Assembly (NCBI RefSeq): GCF_013149275.1
Contig: NZ_JABGNA010000022.1
Location: forward strand, 1-49,273
Direction: 5' to 3'
Length of the DNA stretch: 49,273 nt
From: Mucilaginibacter sp. SG564
GTDB lineage: Bacteria; Bacteroidota; Bacteroidia; Sphingobacteriales; Sphingobacteriaceae
The notes under the pieces are model-generated. The model did no database searches. It was given only the letters and a program-made list of their open reading frames with translations, and had not been told where the DNA came from. The translations under genes and the position numbers were made by a program. Positions 33,963 to 44,037 of this stretch are shown here, one piece after another. Every line of letters starts with the position of its first letter. Position 1 is the stretch's first letter.

Positions 33963-36674
33963 ATGCTCACTATCAATAAAGCCTCCCTAAGAAAAGTAGC
34001 CGCCGACAGTAAAAAAATCCTGTTGAGCGGTAATGAAGACGCTGCAGCAACCAAACTCAAAAATGCCTCAAGCCACGATCAGGATTTTTTTCTGGCCATG
34101 CTGGATAGCAGTGCGGAAGGATTGTCCTTAGCCCAGGCTAAGGATCGTTTGGACAGATTTGGGTTGAATGAAGTGCATCATGAAAAAGCGCCATCCTGGT
34201 TCAGGCAACTGGTTGAGGCTTTTATTAATCCCTTCATTGGTATCTTATTAATTATAGCGGCCATATCATTTATACTGGATGTCTGGCTGGCCAAACCCGG
34301 AGAAGCTGATTATAAAACCGTGTTCATGGTTGGTATTATGGTGATGACCAGCGCCATATTACGCTTTGTTCAGGAATATCGGAGCAACCGGGCTGCTGAA
34401 CAGCTGAAAAGCATGGTTACTACCACAGCAACCGTTTTACGGAAATCAGTTGGTAAAAAAGAATTCGATATTAAAAAACTGGTACCGGGTGATATTGTAT
34501 TTCTTTCGGCCGGAGATATGATCCCGGCGGATTGCCGCATCATGCAATCCAAGGACCTTTTTGTAAGCCAGGCCATGTTAACCGGCGAATCTTTGCCGGT
34601 TGAAAAAAGGAGCTTGCCTATTCGAGATGCCGAAAGTAAACCCTTGCTGGATCTGGATAATATATGCTTTATGGGCACCAATGTGGTGAGCGGTTCGGCT
34701 ATGGCCATTTGCGTAAACACCGGCAATCAAACCTATTTTGGTTCGCTTAGTAAAGACATTGTTGGCAAACGGGCCGAAACCAGTTTTGATAAGGGTGTAA
34801 ACAAGGTAAGCTATTTGCTCATCCGCTTCATGATGGTGATGGTTCCCCTGATATTCCTAATCAACGGCTTTGTTAAAGGTAACTGGTGGGAAGCTCTCCT
34901 ATTTGCCATTGCGGTTGCTGTAGGGTTAACTCCCGAAATGCTGCCCATGATTGTAACCGCCAACCTGGCTAAAGGCGCCGTTAACATGAGCAAAAGAAAG
35001 GTGATCATTAAACGGCTTAGCGCCATTCAAAACATAGGCGCCATGGATATTCTGTGCACCGACAAAACAGGCACATTAACCATGGATAAAATTGTGCTGG
35101 AAAAACATCTGAACATTTTTGGAGACGAGGATGAGGAAGTATTAAAGTGGGCCTATCTCAATAGTTTTCACCAAACCGGCCTCAAAAACTTATTGGATGT
35201 GGCTGTCCTGGAGCATATAGAAATTCATGAATACCTAAAAGTAGAAGAATACTATTTAAAAGTTGACGAGATCCCTTTCGATTTTCAGCGCCGCCGGATG
35301 TCTGTTATCTTAAAACAACGAAACGGTAAACATTTACTCATATGCAAAGGCGCTGTAGAGGAGATGCTGGATTTGTGTAATTACGCATTTGACCCCGGTG
35401 AGGATAAACAGCTGCATATCGAATCAGACAAGGTTATGCCGATGGATGAAAACCGGAGAAACATGATCCTCAATACTTCTAAAAAGTTAAATGCCGAGGG
35501 TCTGCGGGTTTTATTGGTGGCTATTAAAGAATTTGACGACCGCGCCCTCACCTATTCTGTAGATGATGAAAAAGATATGATCCTTACCGGTTTTATCGGA
35601 TTTCTTGATCCCGCAAAGCCATCGGCAAAAACCTCCATCGAGGCCTTACAAAAGCTTGGCGTTAATGTGAAAGTGCTTACCGGGGATAATGAGATCGTTA
35701 CCAAAAAGATCTGCCGCGATGTAGGTATCCCTTACAGCCGGATCCTGCTTGGAAGCGACGTAGAACAAATGAGCGATGACGAGCTGAAACACCAGGTAGA
35801 TGATGTTTCTATCCTCGCCAAACTTAGTCCGCTGCAAAAAGCACGGGTGGTTAAAATATTACAGTCCAAAGGGCATACTGTTGGCTTCATGGGCGATGGC
35901 ATCAATGACGCGGCTGCTTTAAGGGATGCCGATGTAGGTATATCTGTAGATACGGCTGTGGATATCGCCAAAGAAAGCGCCGACATTATTCTGCTCGAAA
36001 AGGATCTGATGGTTCTGCGCAAAGGTGTGATCTATGGCCGCAGGACTTTCGGCAACATCATCAAATATATTAAAATGACCGCCAGCAGCAATTTTGGCAA
36101 CATGTTCAGCATGTTGGGTGCAAGCGCGCTGCTATCTTTCCTGCCCATGCTTCCGGTTCAGATCCTTGTTCAGAATTTGCTGTATGATGTATCGCAGATA
36201 TCTATTCCCTGGGATACTATGGATGAGGAATTTATCGAGAAACCCAAAAAATGGGATGCATCGGGCATCACCCGGTTTATGCTGTACATCGGCCCTATCA
36301 GTTCCATTTTTGATTATGCCACTTTCGCGGTTATGTTCTTTGTATTCAAGGCCAATAGCCAGGCTCATCAGCAGTTGTTTCAAAGCGGGTGGTTTATCGA
36401 AGGTTTATTATCTCAAACGCTCATCGTACACATGATCCGGACACGCAAGATACCCTTCATACAAAGCTGGGCTACTGCTCCTATCATCGCGTTAACTTCA
36501 ATGATTATGCTGATAGGTATCCTGATCCCGTTTTCGTCATTTGCCGAAAGTTTAAAGATGCAGCCGCTGCCGCTGATTTATTTCCCCTGGTTAATTGGCA
36601 TACTGACAGCCTACTGTATACTCACTCAATTGGTTAAAACCTGGTACATTAAAAAATTCAATCAATGGCTTTGA
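33963..36674 (+). CDS. mgtA: Magnesium-translocating P-type ATPase
   Basis: Inner-membrane P3-type ATPase of 903 residues, the normal length for MgtA/MgtB. A cytoplasmic N-terminus is followed by TM1-2 (about 88-135). The actuator loop has LTGESLPVEK. The phosphorylation motif DKTGTLT has Asp367, and the MgtA-type sequence LNSFHQTGLKNLLDVAVLEH follows. Nucleotide-binding and hinge motifs are KGAVEEM, TGDNEIVTKK and GDGINDAAALRDADVGISVDTAVDIAKESADIILLEKDL. C-terminal helices include QNLLYDVSQISIPWD. It imports Mg2+ with ATP. The gene starts 20 bp after mgtC and the RND adaptor follows after 94 bp, an unusual neighbour. Expression is probably controlled by the upstream two-component system and perhaps the leader region. 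Confidence 0.95.
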   Translation: MLTINKASLRKVAADSKKILLSGNEDAAATKLKNASSHDQDFFLAMLDSSAEGLSLAQAKDRLDRFGLNEVHHEKAPSWFRQLVEAFINPFIGILLIIAAISFILDVWLAKPGEADYKTVFMVGIMVMTSAILRFVQEYRSNRAAEQLKSMVTTTATVLRKSVGKKEFDIKKLVPGDIVFLSAGDMIPADCRIMQSKDLFVSQAMLTGESLPVEKRSLPIRDAESKPLLDLDNICFMGTNVVSGSAMAICVNTGNQTYFGSLSKDIVGKRAETSFDKGVNKVSYLLIRFMMVMVPLIFLINGFVKGNWWEALLFAIAVAVGLTPEMLPMIVTANLAKGAVNMSKRKVIIKRLSAIQNIGAMDILCTDKTGTLTMDKIVLEKHLNIFGDEDEEVLKWAYLNSFHQTGLKNLLDVAVLEHIEIHEYLKVEEYYLKVDEIPFDFQRRRMSVILKQRNGKHLLICKGAVEEMLDLCNYAFDPGEDKQLHIESDKVMPMDENRRNMILNTSKKLNAEGLRVLLVAIKEFDDRALTYSVDDEKDMILTGFIGFLDPAKPSAKTSIEALQKLGVNVKVLTGDNEIVTKKICRDVGIPYSRILLGSDVEQMSDDELKHQVDDVSILAKLSPLQKARVVKILQSKGHTVGFMGDGINDAAALRDADVGISVDTAVDIAKESADIILLEKDLMVLRKGVIYGRRTFGNIIKYIKMTASSNFGNMFSMLGASALLSFLPMLPVQILVQNLLYDVSQISIPWDTMDEEFIEKPKKWDASGITRFMLYIGPISSIFDYATFAVMFFVFKANSQAHQQLFQSGWFIEGLLSQTLIVHMIRTRKIPFIQSWATAPIIALTSMIMLIGILIPFSSFAESLKMQPLPLIYFPWLIGILTAYCILTQLVKTWYIKKFNQWL

Positions 36675-36768
36675 TGCAATAAGTATTTCAGGAACAAGGC
36701 GCAAAGATCCGGGGAGGGCCATTCAGCAACACAACACTCATAACATATTTAAACCCCTATAATTCAAC

Positions 36769-37890
36769 ATGATGAAAAACAATTTTTATGTAGTCCTGTG
36801 CGCCATATGCACAGGGCTCATGGCCGTCTCGTGCCATGAACATAGCACAGAACAATACGTTAATTTACTTACAGTAAAGGGCGATACCATTACTGTCGCC
36901 CCTCATTCCCATTTAAAAGACAAGCTTAAAACAACTACCTTAAAAAACGAACCTTACAGTTTACAGGTCATCACAACAGGTGTTATCAAAGCTATCCCAA
37001 CGCAATACGCCGAAATAGCGCCCCCTTTTCAGGGGAGGGTTACCAAAACGTATTTGCACTTAGGCATGAAAACCACACCATCAACACCACTGTTTGAGAT
37101 CAGCTCACCGGATTTTATAACCGCGCAAAAGATCTTTTTCCAGGAAAAATCACAGATGCTGCAGACCCAGAAAACCTTAAAACGGCAACAGGATCTGATG
37201 GCAAACGGCGTAGGCACGCAAAAAGATCTGGAAGAAGCCCAAACCGCTTATGTGGTTGAAAAAAAAGAGTATGAAAATGCGGTTATCGGTATTAAGATAT
37301 TCAAAGCCGATCCTGAAAAACTATCCCTGGGTCAGCCATTGGTGGTACATGCTCCCATTACCGGCGAAGTGGTGGATAACAAGGTGGTACTGGGACAATT
37401 TATAAAAGATGATGCCGCCAGTGTGGCCACCATAGCCGATCTGTCAAAAGTATGGATAGCCGGGCAAGTGAAAGAAAAAGACATACGCTATGTACATGAG
37501 CATGATAAGTGCGACATTCAGGTATCTGCCCTGCCCGGGAAACACCTCAAAGGAAAAGTATATCACGTAAATGATATGGTTGATGATGATACCCGAAGTG
37601 TACAGGTGCTTATAGAGTGCAACAATAATGACCATACACTTAAACCCGGCATGTATGCCACTGTTGATTTCATTGACGCCCCTACATCTGCCGTCCTTAT
37701 TCCTCAAACTGCTCTGTTACAAATGAGCGGAACCAATTTCGTTTTTGTGACTTCGTCCGACGGAAAATATATCAAACGAAAAGTAGTAACCGGCGGAAAC
37801 GACAATGACCGCGTAGTCATCACCTCCGGCTTAAAAAGCGGCGAAGAGATCATTTCAGAAGGCGGCTTTTACTTGCTGGAAGCCCGGTAA
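36769..37890 (+). CDS. Heavy-metal RND efflux adaptor lipoprotein (CusB/CzcB-like)
   Basis: Membrane-fusion protein of 373 residues with lipoprotein signal ending at AVSC (about residue 22). It shows the barrel-sandwich halves (IAPPFQGRVTKTYLHLGMKTTPSTPLFEISSPDF and VVHAPITGEVVDNKVVLGQFI), a helical hairpin between them (about 118-165), the beta-barrel with VWIAGQVKEKDIRYVHEHDKCDI, and the membrane-proximal part PTSAVLIPQTALLQM. This matches CusB/CzcB-type adaptors, including the conserved SPDFITAQ. No extra N-terminal metal-binding domain is visible beyond His24-Glu-His and nearby residues after the lipid site. It is the first gene of the CBA pump, 18 bp before the permease. Confidence 0.92.
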   Translation: MMKNNFYVVLCAICTGLMAVSCHEHSTEQYVNLLTVKGDTITVAPHSHLKDKLKTTTLKNEPYSLQVITTGVIKAIPTQYAEIAPPFQGRVTKTYLHLGMKTTPSTPLFEISSPDFITAQKIFFQEKSQMLQTQKTLKRQQDLMANGVGTQKDLEEAQTAYVVEKKEYENAVIGIKIFKADPEKLSLGQPLVVHAPITGEVVDNKVVLGQFIKDDAASVATIADLSKVWIAGQVKEKDIRYVHEHDKCDIQVSALPGKHLKGKVYHVNDMVDDDTRSVQVLIECNNNDHTLKPGMYATVDFIDAPTSAVLIPQTALLQMSGTNFVFVTSSDGKYIKRKVVTGGNDNDRVVITSGLKSGEEIISEGGFYLLEAR

Positions 37891-37908
37891 ACCTATAACT
37901 CACATAAC

Positions 37909-40900
37909 ATGAAAAAACTAATATTTACCGCGATAAAAAAGCGTTGGCTTTTTGTGGCCTTATTTGTATTGCTGGCTTTCTTTGGTTACTACTCCTGGAA
38001 ACAGTTGTCTATTGAAGCCTATCCCGATATTGCTGATGTAACTTCACAGGTAGTAACACAGGTTCCAGGCCTGGCAGCCGAAGAGGTGGAGCAACAGATC
38101 ACCATACCTATTGAACGCGCATTAAATGGTTTGCCGGGCATGCACGTAATGCGTAGCCGCAGCATCTTTGGTCTTTCCCTCATCACACTGGTATTTGATG
38201 ATGGGGTTGACGATTATTGGGCCCGGCAAAGGATCCAGGAGCGCCTGGCCGGCGTTCAGCTGCCGTTTAGCGCCGTTCCTGGTCTTGACCCCTTAACCTC
38301 ACCAACTGGTGAAGTATACCGGTATATCATTGAAAGCACCAACCATGATCTAAGGGCTTTGACTGATCTGCAGCAATGGGTGATCATTCCCCGCATCAAG
38401 CAAGTTACCGGCGTGGCCGATGTAGCCAATTTCGGTGGCATTACTACACAATTCCAGGTAGAGATTGATCCGGACAAACTGGCTCAATATCATCTTTCGC
38501 TTACCGATGTGCAAACCGCCATCAACAACAACAATACCAACGCCGGTGGCAGTGTTTTAAACCGTGGCGAACAGGGATATGTGGTGCGCGGAATAGGATT
38601 GGTTAAAGATCTTCAGGGACTCGGTGATGTTGTAGTTAAATCGGTTAGCGGCGTACCTGTTTTGATCAAAGATATAGGTGAGCTTAAATTCGGTACCCTG
38701 GAGCGTAAAGGGGTACTGGGTTATACCGACAGAAAGATTGATCATAACGATGGTATAGAAGGGATCGTAGTGATGCTGAAGGGGCAGAACCCATCTGTTG
38801 TTCTGGAAGGTATACACCAGGCCGTTGATAACCTCAATAAGAATATACTTCCCGAAGGTGTTACGATCAGACCATATCTCGACCGTACAAACCTCATCAA
38901 TAAAACCCTGGATACCGTTTCCCATACGCTGCTGGAAGGGATGGCCCTGGTGATCATTGTGCTCATTGTATTTTTGGGTAACTGGCGTGGCGCGCTCATT
39001 GTGGTTATTACCATTCCTTTGGCTCTATTGGTCGCCTTTATTTTGATGAAATTTACCAATATCCCGGCTAACCTGCTTTCCCTGGGAGCAATTGACTTTG
39101 GGATCATTGTAGATGGCGCCATCGTGATGATGGAAACCATTCTTAAAAAAAGAGAAAAAAATCCCGGTGAAGTACTGGGAGAAGCAAGTATAAGTACAAG
39201 AGCCCTCGAAGTAGCAAAACCTATCCTGTTTTCTACCATTATCATCATTACCGCATATCTGCCCTTGTTCTCTTTTGAACGTGTAGAGAAGAAACTTTTT
39301 ACCCCGATGGCCTTCACGGTAGGCTACGCGCTTTTGGGTGCATTAGCCGTAGCCTTATTGCTTATTCCGGGTTTAGCCTATGCAGTGTACCGTAAACCAA
39401 GGAAGCTTTACCATAACAAATGGCTGGAGTACCTGTCGGCCAAATATGAAAACCGGATCACTAAGATCATGAATAAACCCAAGTGGGTTTTCATTCCTTT
39501 GGCACTGGCTTTCGCAGGTGCGATTATTTTGTCGATAACCGTGGGTAAGGATTTTTTACCTCCTCTGGATGAAGGCTCCATCTGGCTGCAAGTTTCTTTA
39601 CCGCCGGGCATAACACTTCAAAAGTCGCAGCAAATGAGCGATGCCTTAAGAGCAGCCACACTTAAACATCCCGAAATTACTTATGTAACGGTTCAGGCTG
39701 GTCGTAATGATGATGGCACAGATTATTTTACCCCTTCACACTTTGAGGTCTCAGTAGGCTTAAAACCATACAACGAATGGGAAGGCGGCAAAACCAAGTA
39801 TGACCTGATCAATGAATTATCAAAAGAATATGCCGCTATGCCCGGTTATTCAGTCGCTTTTACACAGCCCATGATCGATGGTGTAATGGATAAAATTGCC
39901 GGAGCCCACAGCGAATTGGTATTGAAGGTATTTGGCAATGATTTCAAAGAAACCCGCCGTATTGCCGAAGCAGCTGTATCTACACTACAAACCATAAAAG
40001 GCGCGGTTGATATCGCTATTGACCAAGAACCACCACTTCCGCAATTGCAGATCCAAGTAAATCGCGATGCTGTGGCAAGATACGGGCTCAACATGAGTGA
40101 TGTAGCAGAGTTAATTGAGGTGGCTATCGGTGGTAAAGCCATAGCCCAGGTTTTTATATCAGATAAGGTTTACGATGTGATTTGCCGCTACAAAGAAGAG
40201 AGCCGAAATACTCCCGAAAAAATCGCCAACCTGATGCTCACTTCTCAATCAGGGGCCAAAATACCTTTATCGCAGGTGGCCGAAATAAAAACGGATATTG
40301 GAGAAAGCTCCATTTCCAGGGAAATGAATCGCCGCCAGCTTACTGTTCGCCTTAATTTAAGGGGAATAGATTTATCAACCTTTTTAGCAGAAGCACAGGC
40401 AAAAATAAACCAGCAGGTTAAATACGACAAAGAAAAATACCAGATAGCATGGGGAGGTCAGTTTGAAAACCAAAACAGGGCCTACGCAAAACTGGCAGTT
40501 ATTGTGCCTCTGGCCTTGGCCATCATGTTCCTGCTGCTTTATGGGGCTTTCGGCAAATTCAGGCAGGCGGGACTTATCTTAAGCATTGTTCCACTGGCTT
40601 TATTTGGTGGTATGCTAGCCCTCAACGTGCGCGACATGACGCTGAACGTATCTTCGGCAGTAGGTTTTATCGCCTTATTTGGTGTTGCTATACAAAACGG
40701 TGTTATTTTGATTTCGCATATTAATGATCTGCGCAAAAAAGGCTCCGATATACTCCAGGCTGTAATACAAGGCACCAGGCATCGTTTCCGCCCGGTATTG
40801 ATGACAGCTACCGTTGCGGCTTTAGGTCTGCTGCCAGCCTCGTTAGCTACAGGCATTGGCTCTGATGTACAAAGGCCATTAGCAACAGTAATTGTTTACG

Positions 40901-41010
40901 GTCTTTTTGTAGCCACCGCTATTACCCTGTTTGTTTTGCCGGCTTTGTATTACCTCATAGAAAGCAAATGGGGTAGCCGTGATTTTCAACTATCAATCCA
41001 AGAAGCTTAA
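37909..41010 (+). CDS. CusA/CzcA family heavy-metal efflux RND permease
   Basis: Inner-membrane pump of 1033 residues. The start KRWLFVALFVLLAFFGYYSWKQLSIEAYPDIADVTSQVVTQVPGLAAEEVEQQITIPIERALNGLPG is the HME-RND signature. TM4 has a single relay Asp402 in FGIIVDGAIVMMET, unlike the double Asp of the pump at 27449. The second half begins FLPPLDEGSIWLQVSLPPGITL; the end has RPVLMTATVAALGLLPASLATGIGSDVQRPLATVIVYG. It should export divalent cations (Zn, Co, Ni, Cd) or Cu/Ag; a methionine relay characteristic of CusA is not evident from reading, so divalent ions are favoured. The gene is 12 bp before the TolC gene and in line with mgtA. Confidence 0.95.
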   Translation: MKKLIFTAIKKRWLFVALFVLLAFFGYYSWKQLSIEAYPDIADVTSQVVTQVPGLAAEEVEQQITIPIERALNGLPGMHVMRSRSIFGLSLITLVFDDGVDDYWARQRIQERLAGVQLPFSAVPGLDPLTSPTGEVYRYIIESTNHDLRALTDLQQWVIIPRIKQVTGVADVANFGGITTQFQVEIDPDKLAQYHLSLTDVQTAINNNNTNAGGSVLNRGEQGYVVRGIGLVKDLQGLGDVVVKSVSGVPVLIKDIGELKFGTLERKGVLGYTDRKIDHNDGIEGIVVMLKGQNPSVVLEGIHQAVDNLNKNILPEGVTIRPYLDRTNLINKTLDTVSHTLLEGMALVIIVLIVFLGNWRGALIVVITIPLALLVAFILMKFTNIPANLLSLGAIDFGIIVDGAIVMMETILKKREKNPGEVLGEASISTRALEVAKPILFSTIIIITAYLPLFSFERVEKKLFTPMAFTVGYALLGALAVALLLIPGLAYAVYRKPRKLYHNKWLEYLSAKYENRITKIMNKPKWVFIPLALAFAGAIILSITVGKDFLPPLDEGSIWLQVSLPPGITLQKSQQMSDALRAATLKHPEITYVTVQAGRNDDGTDYFTPSHFEVSVGLKPYNEWEGGKTKYDLINELSKEYAAMPGYSVAFTQPMIDGVMDKIAGAHSELVLKVFGNDFKETRRIAEAAVSTLQTIKGAVDIAIDQEPPLPQLQIQVNRDAVARYGLNMSDVAELIEVAIGGKAIAQVFISDKVYDVICRYKEESRNTPEKIANLMLTSQSGAKIPLSQVAEIKTDIGESSISREMNRRQLTVRLNLRGIDLSTFLAEAQAKINQQVKYDKEKYQIAWGGQFENQNRAYAKLAVIVPLALAIMFLLLYGAFGKFRQAGLILSIVPLALFGGMLALNVRDMTLNVSSAVGFIALFGVAIQNGVILISHINDLRKKGSDILQAVIQGTRHRFRPVLMTATVAALGLLPASLATGIGSDVQRPLATVIVYGLFVATAITLFVLPALYYLIESKWGSRDFQLSIQEA

Positions 41011-41022
41011 TCATAAATATTT

Positions 41023-42312
41023 ATGAAATACATCATCAAATACATTTTAACGTTCGCATTTACCCTTGGTATTGCCGTTAATGTTTACGCGCAAATAGAT
41101 ACTATTTTAACGTACTCAAAGAACATTTCACTTATTCCATATCTCAATCTGGTGGGCAAACAAAACCTGGGATTGCTTGCACAACAATATAATGTAAGTA
41201 TTGCCGAAGCGGGTATAGAAAGTGCCAAAATTTTTCCAGATCCTCAGCTATCTGTGGGCGCCTATAACAACCAGGAATCAAAACTACATTTAGGCCAGGG
41301 TGTAAATTTTAGTTTGGGAACTACGCTTGAATTAGGCGGAAAGCGTAGCGCCAGGATTAACCTGGCTAAAAGTCAGGCAGAATTGAGCAAAGCTTTACTA
41401 ACCGATTACCTCCGGAACCTGAGAGCTGATGCCGCTATGGCTTATTATAACGCTATTCGGCAAAAGGATTTTCTTGTGGTACAGGAAAACTCTTATCAAA
41501 CCATGAAACGCCTTGCTGATGCCGATTCTATCCGTTTTAAGCTTGGCGCCATCGCTCAAATAGATGCCAGGCAATCAAAATTAGAAGCCAGCAGTTTTTT
41601 GAATTCCGTTATACAAAATGAATCCGATTGGAAATCTGCTCTGGTACAATTGAGTGTATTTACCGGGAATAAAAATATGGACACCTTATTTGTTCCAGTT
41701 AAAAATTCCGATAACCTGGAACGAACATTCGTACTGGCGCAATTAATTAATAACGCCCAAAACAACAGGGCCGATGCTGTAGCTGCTCAAAACAGTAAAA
41801 CTGTTGCCGAAAAAAACCTGTCGCTCGTAAAAGCAAACCGGATAATTGATTTAGGGATCAACACTGGCATGCAATTTAGCGGCGCATCTACCAATGAAAT
41901 TGCTCCTACTCCTACCTATCACTCCGTTAATGCAGGACTCAGTGTACCATTAAAGTTCTCCAATCATTACAAAGGAGATCTGAAAGCGGCTCATTTTACC
42001 ATTCAACAGGCAGCCGTTCAATACCACCAGGTTTTACAGCAGATCCAGGCAGATGTGACTCAATCGTATTTCAATTACAAATCAGCTCAAAAACAAGTTC
42101 AACAATACAAAAACGGTTTAATAGCAGATGCCGAGAAAGTGCTGAATGGTAAAATATACAGCTACAAACGGGGTGAGACTTCCTTGCTGGAAGTTTTGAA
42201 TGCCCAGCGAACCTACAACGACTTACAAGAGAGCTACTATCAATCTTTATACAATTACGCAGCTGCATTGATCACGCTAGAACGTTCGGCGGGAATATGG
42301 GATCTTCAATAA
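41023..42312 (+). CDS. TolC family protein of the heavy-metal RND pump (CusC/CzcC-like)
   Basis: Outer-membrane channel of 429 residues with signal peptide MKYIIKYILTFAFTLGIAVN, cleaved after VYAQ. The duplicated TolC body shows NLGLLAQQYNVSIAEAGIESAKIFPDPQLSVGAYNNQ in repeat 1 and NRADAVAAQNSKTVAEKNLSLVKANRIIDLGINTGMQFSG in repeat 2. The central motif TLELGGKRSARINLAKSQAEL is characteristic of CzcC/CusC-type channels. It is the last gene of the TCS-MgtC-MgtA-CBA locus; the strong terminator at 42369-42402 follows 56 bp downstream. Together with the adaptor and permease it gives a continuous path from periplasm or cytosol to outside. Confidence 0.93.
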   Translation: MKYIIKYILTFAFTLGIAVNVYAQIDTILTYSKNISLIPYLNLVGKQNLGLLAQQYNVSIAEAGIESAKIFPDPQLSVGAYNNQESKLHLGQGVNFSLGTTLELGGKRSARINLAKSQAELSKALLTDYLRNLRADAAMAYYNAIRQKDFLVVQENSYQTMKRLADADSIRFKLGAIAQIDARQSKLEASSFLNSVIQNESDWKSALVQLSVFTGNKNMDTLFVPVKNSDNLERTFVLAQLINNAQNNRADAVAAQNSKTVAEKNLSLVKANRIIDLGINTGMQFSGASTNEIAPTPTYHSVNAGLSVPLKFSNHYKGDLKAAHFTIQQAAVQYHQVLQQIQADVTQSYFNYKSAQKQVQQYKNGLIADAEKVLNGKIYSYKRGETSLLEVLNAQRTYNDLQESYYQSLYNYAAALITLERSAGIWDLQ

Positions 42313-42368
42313 GATTATTATGAATCGTTCTTCTTATGCTTCTTAGAAAAGTATTTAGCCTAAAAACA

Positions 42369-42402
42369 AAAAGCCTTCAAATGATATCATTTGAAGGCTT
42401 TT
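42369..42402 (+). terminator. Perfect-palindrome Rho-independent terminator after the metal-efflux locus
   Basis: The 17-base arm 42369-42385 (core AGCCTTCAAATGAT) pairs perfectly with 42386-42402 (core ATCATTTGAAGGCT), flanked by A-rich sequence on the left and TTTT on the right, so it could act in both directions. It ends the plus-strand block 30803-42312. The rest of the gap up to 42590 has no recognised feature. Confidence 0.85.
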
Positions 42403-42595
42403 GCAATTGATGAAGCGGAATGGACGGGACCGGTTTTGGCTTACCCATGCGCTACTATATTCCTTATTGTGAAGTAATTATAAAATCCATTATCGCCTTT
42501 GTCACCCTAAATGTTACCCTATAACACTGATTCTATTTTAGCGAATTTTGGAAAGAACATTATCTAATAAGTCAAACTTAAGGAATTAATTTTGA

Positions 42596-42934
42596 AAAAG
42601 CATTGTCGGTTTATTTATAATTATTTTGCTACCGGTGGCCTTGCTTGGTTACCGTTATCATGGCAGTCTGCTGGCTAAGAAAATGTTTGTAGTCGGCCTG
42701 CTTTTTGCGATGTGCATTCAAAACGCCTTGGTTTCCATTATTTCCGGTTCTTTAGTCAGTACCGCCCACTTGACGGGCACCTTTACTGATCTCTGTATCG
42801 AGTTGGCGCAGGTATTGCAAAAATCAAACACTGACCGGCCTTTGCTTAAATCGCGCATCAGGCTGCGGCTGGCGATCATTTTTTTCTTTATGTGCGGCCC
42901 GTTCGGTGGCGCTTACCTGTTCCGTTCCTGCTAA
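42596..42934 (+). pseudogene. Fragment of a DUF1275 (YoaK-like) membrane protein
   Basis: About 112 codons remain of a protein normally near 230 residues. The reading frame (open after a TGA at 42593) encodes a hydrophobic start (SIVGLFIIILLPVALLG) and then the DUF1275 core MCIQNALVSIISGSLVSTAHLTGTFTDLCIELAQVL and RIRLRLAIIFFFMCGPFGGAYLF. It stops abruptly at 42932 where the last helices should continue, and no upstream frame supplies the N-terminal half. No ATG start is available. Both ends are therefore missing, and the Cys substitutions in conserved glycine or alanine positions also suggest decay. The next 130 bp contain no continuation in any frame that I recognise. Confidence 0.7.
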
Positions 42935-43068
42935 GTTTCAATAAAAACAGACAGAACTGTTCGGCGAAACCCAACACTGGATTCAAAGTACTCATTCCAA
43001 ACAGACTTGTCTGGGTTAAATCAAACGGAGTTTATCTACCCATACTTCTTACACCATTTGATCTCTCA

Positions 43069-44037
43069 TCAGCTACGTATCTCACGCCGCATGAAAAAAT
43101 AATAAGCAAATGCAAAACACCCTGCTGTTGATGCCATTAAACCGCTTACTTGCGGCCATACGATCATGACACTTTCCTTAAACGGCAATGGCGCTGGTAT
43201 GGCGCCCGCCATTTGCTCCATGGTTACAGGACCAAGGCTGCGAACCGATGGCATCAGCAAAGTCGTAACGGCATCTGAGTAAAGCTGATTAGGGGCGATG
43301 CGTTGCAGATTCAAAATAAGATCATTATAACTGATGATTTCTGCCTGGCTAAGATAAGCTGGATCAGGTAAGAAGGACTTGACAATAAGATTAATGACAA
43401 TTTGGTAAAATATTGTAAAGAATAACCAGATCCCGATGGCCGTAAGTGCAGAAGTTGCCGCTTGCTTAAACAGGATGGAAAGCACGATGGATAAACTTAA
43501 CCAAAAAGCCACATAAACAATAGTGATCACAATAAACCCCAGTATGCGAAGCAGCTCCTGCGGCTCCATGCGCACACCGGTCAATACTAATCCACCGCCT
43601 ATCATCAGCAAAGCTAATGCAACAAACAAACCGCTAACGATAACCAGGGCGCTCACAAATTTCGCCAGCAGCAAATTATCCCGGTAAATGGGCTGCGCCA
43701 TCAGGCGGGTCAAAGTACCGCTGTTCTGCTCGGAATTAACAGCGTCAAAACCTAAACAGATACCCAGTAACGGTGCCAGAAAACTCAGGAACACATGAAA
43801 TGGCGGGATGGAATTATCGGTTGTGGTTAACAATTTCAGATATAAAAAAAGATGATCCGGATCTTTTGTATTTCCTATTGCTGATTTGATATTCGCCAGC
43901 GATACGTACATCGCGGCGATAAAAGTAAGCACAATAAGCGCAATCAGTATGCTGAAGCGCCAGCTGCGTATATGATCAGCTATTTCCTTATGAATCATAA
44001 CTCCAAAAGGCCCCGGATCAAGAGATTGACTTTTCAT
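43069..44037 (-). CDS. ABC-2 type transporter permease
   Basis: Inner-membrane permease of 322 residues. The frame is open to 44115, but the ATG at 44037 (MKSQSLDPGPFGVMIHKEIADHI) overlaps the ATPase gene end by only 20 bp and gives the usual N-terminus of ABC-2/NosY-like permeases. Six membrane helices are predicted; the first (about 28-50) follows the typical amphipathic elbow, and the sequence FLSFLAPLLGICLGFDAVNSEQNSGTLTRLMAQPIYRDNLLLAKFVSAL is the family hallmark. A large loop (about 245-295) lies before the last helix. It pairs with the ATPase just upstream. The substrate is unknown; the exported NEW3 protein in the same operon may be an accessory factor. Confidence 0.92.
   Translation of the reverse strand: MKSQSLDPGPFGVMIHKEIADHIRSWRFSILIALIVLTFIAAMYVSLANIKSAIGNTKDPDHLFLYLKLLTTTDNSIPPFHVFLSFLAPLLGICLGFDAVNSEQNSGTLTRLMAQPIYRDNLLLAKFVSALVIVSGLFVALALLMIGGGLVLTGVRMEPQELLRILGFIVITIVYVAFWLSLSIVLSILFKQAATSALTAIGIWLFFTIFYQIVINLIVKSFLPDPAYLSQAEIISYNDLILNLQRIAPNQLYSDAVTTLLMPSVRSLGPVTMEQMAGAIPAPLPFKESVMIVWPQVSGLMASTAGCFAFAYYFFMRREIRS

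Noticed and set aside
42892..43131. 79-codon plus-strand ORF following the DUF1275 fragment
   Set aside because: It does not continue DUF1275, overlaps the ABC permease end and has no recognisable features.
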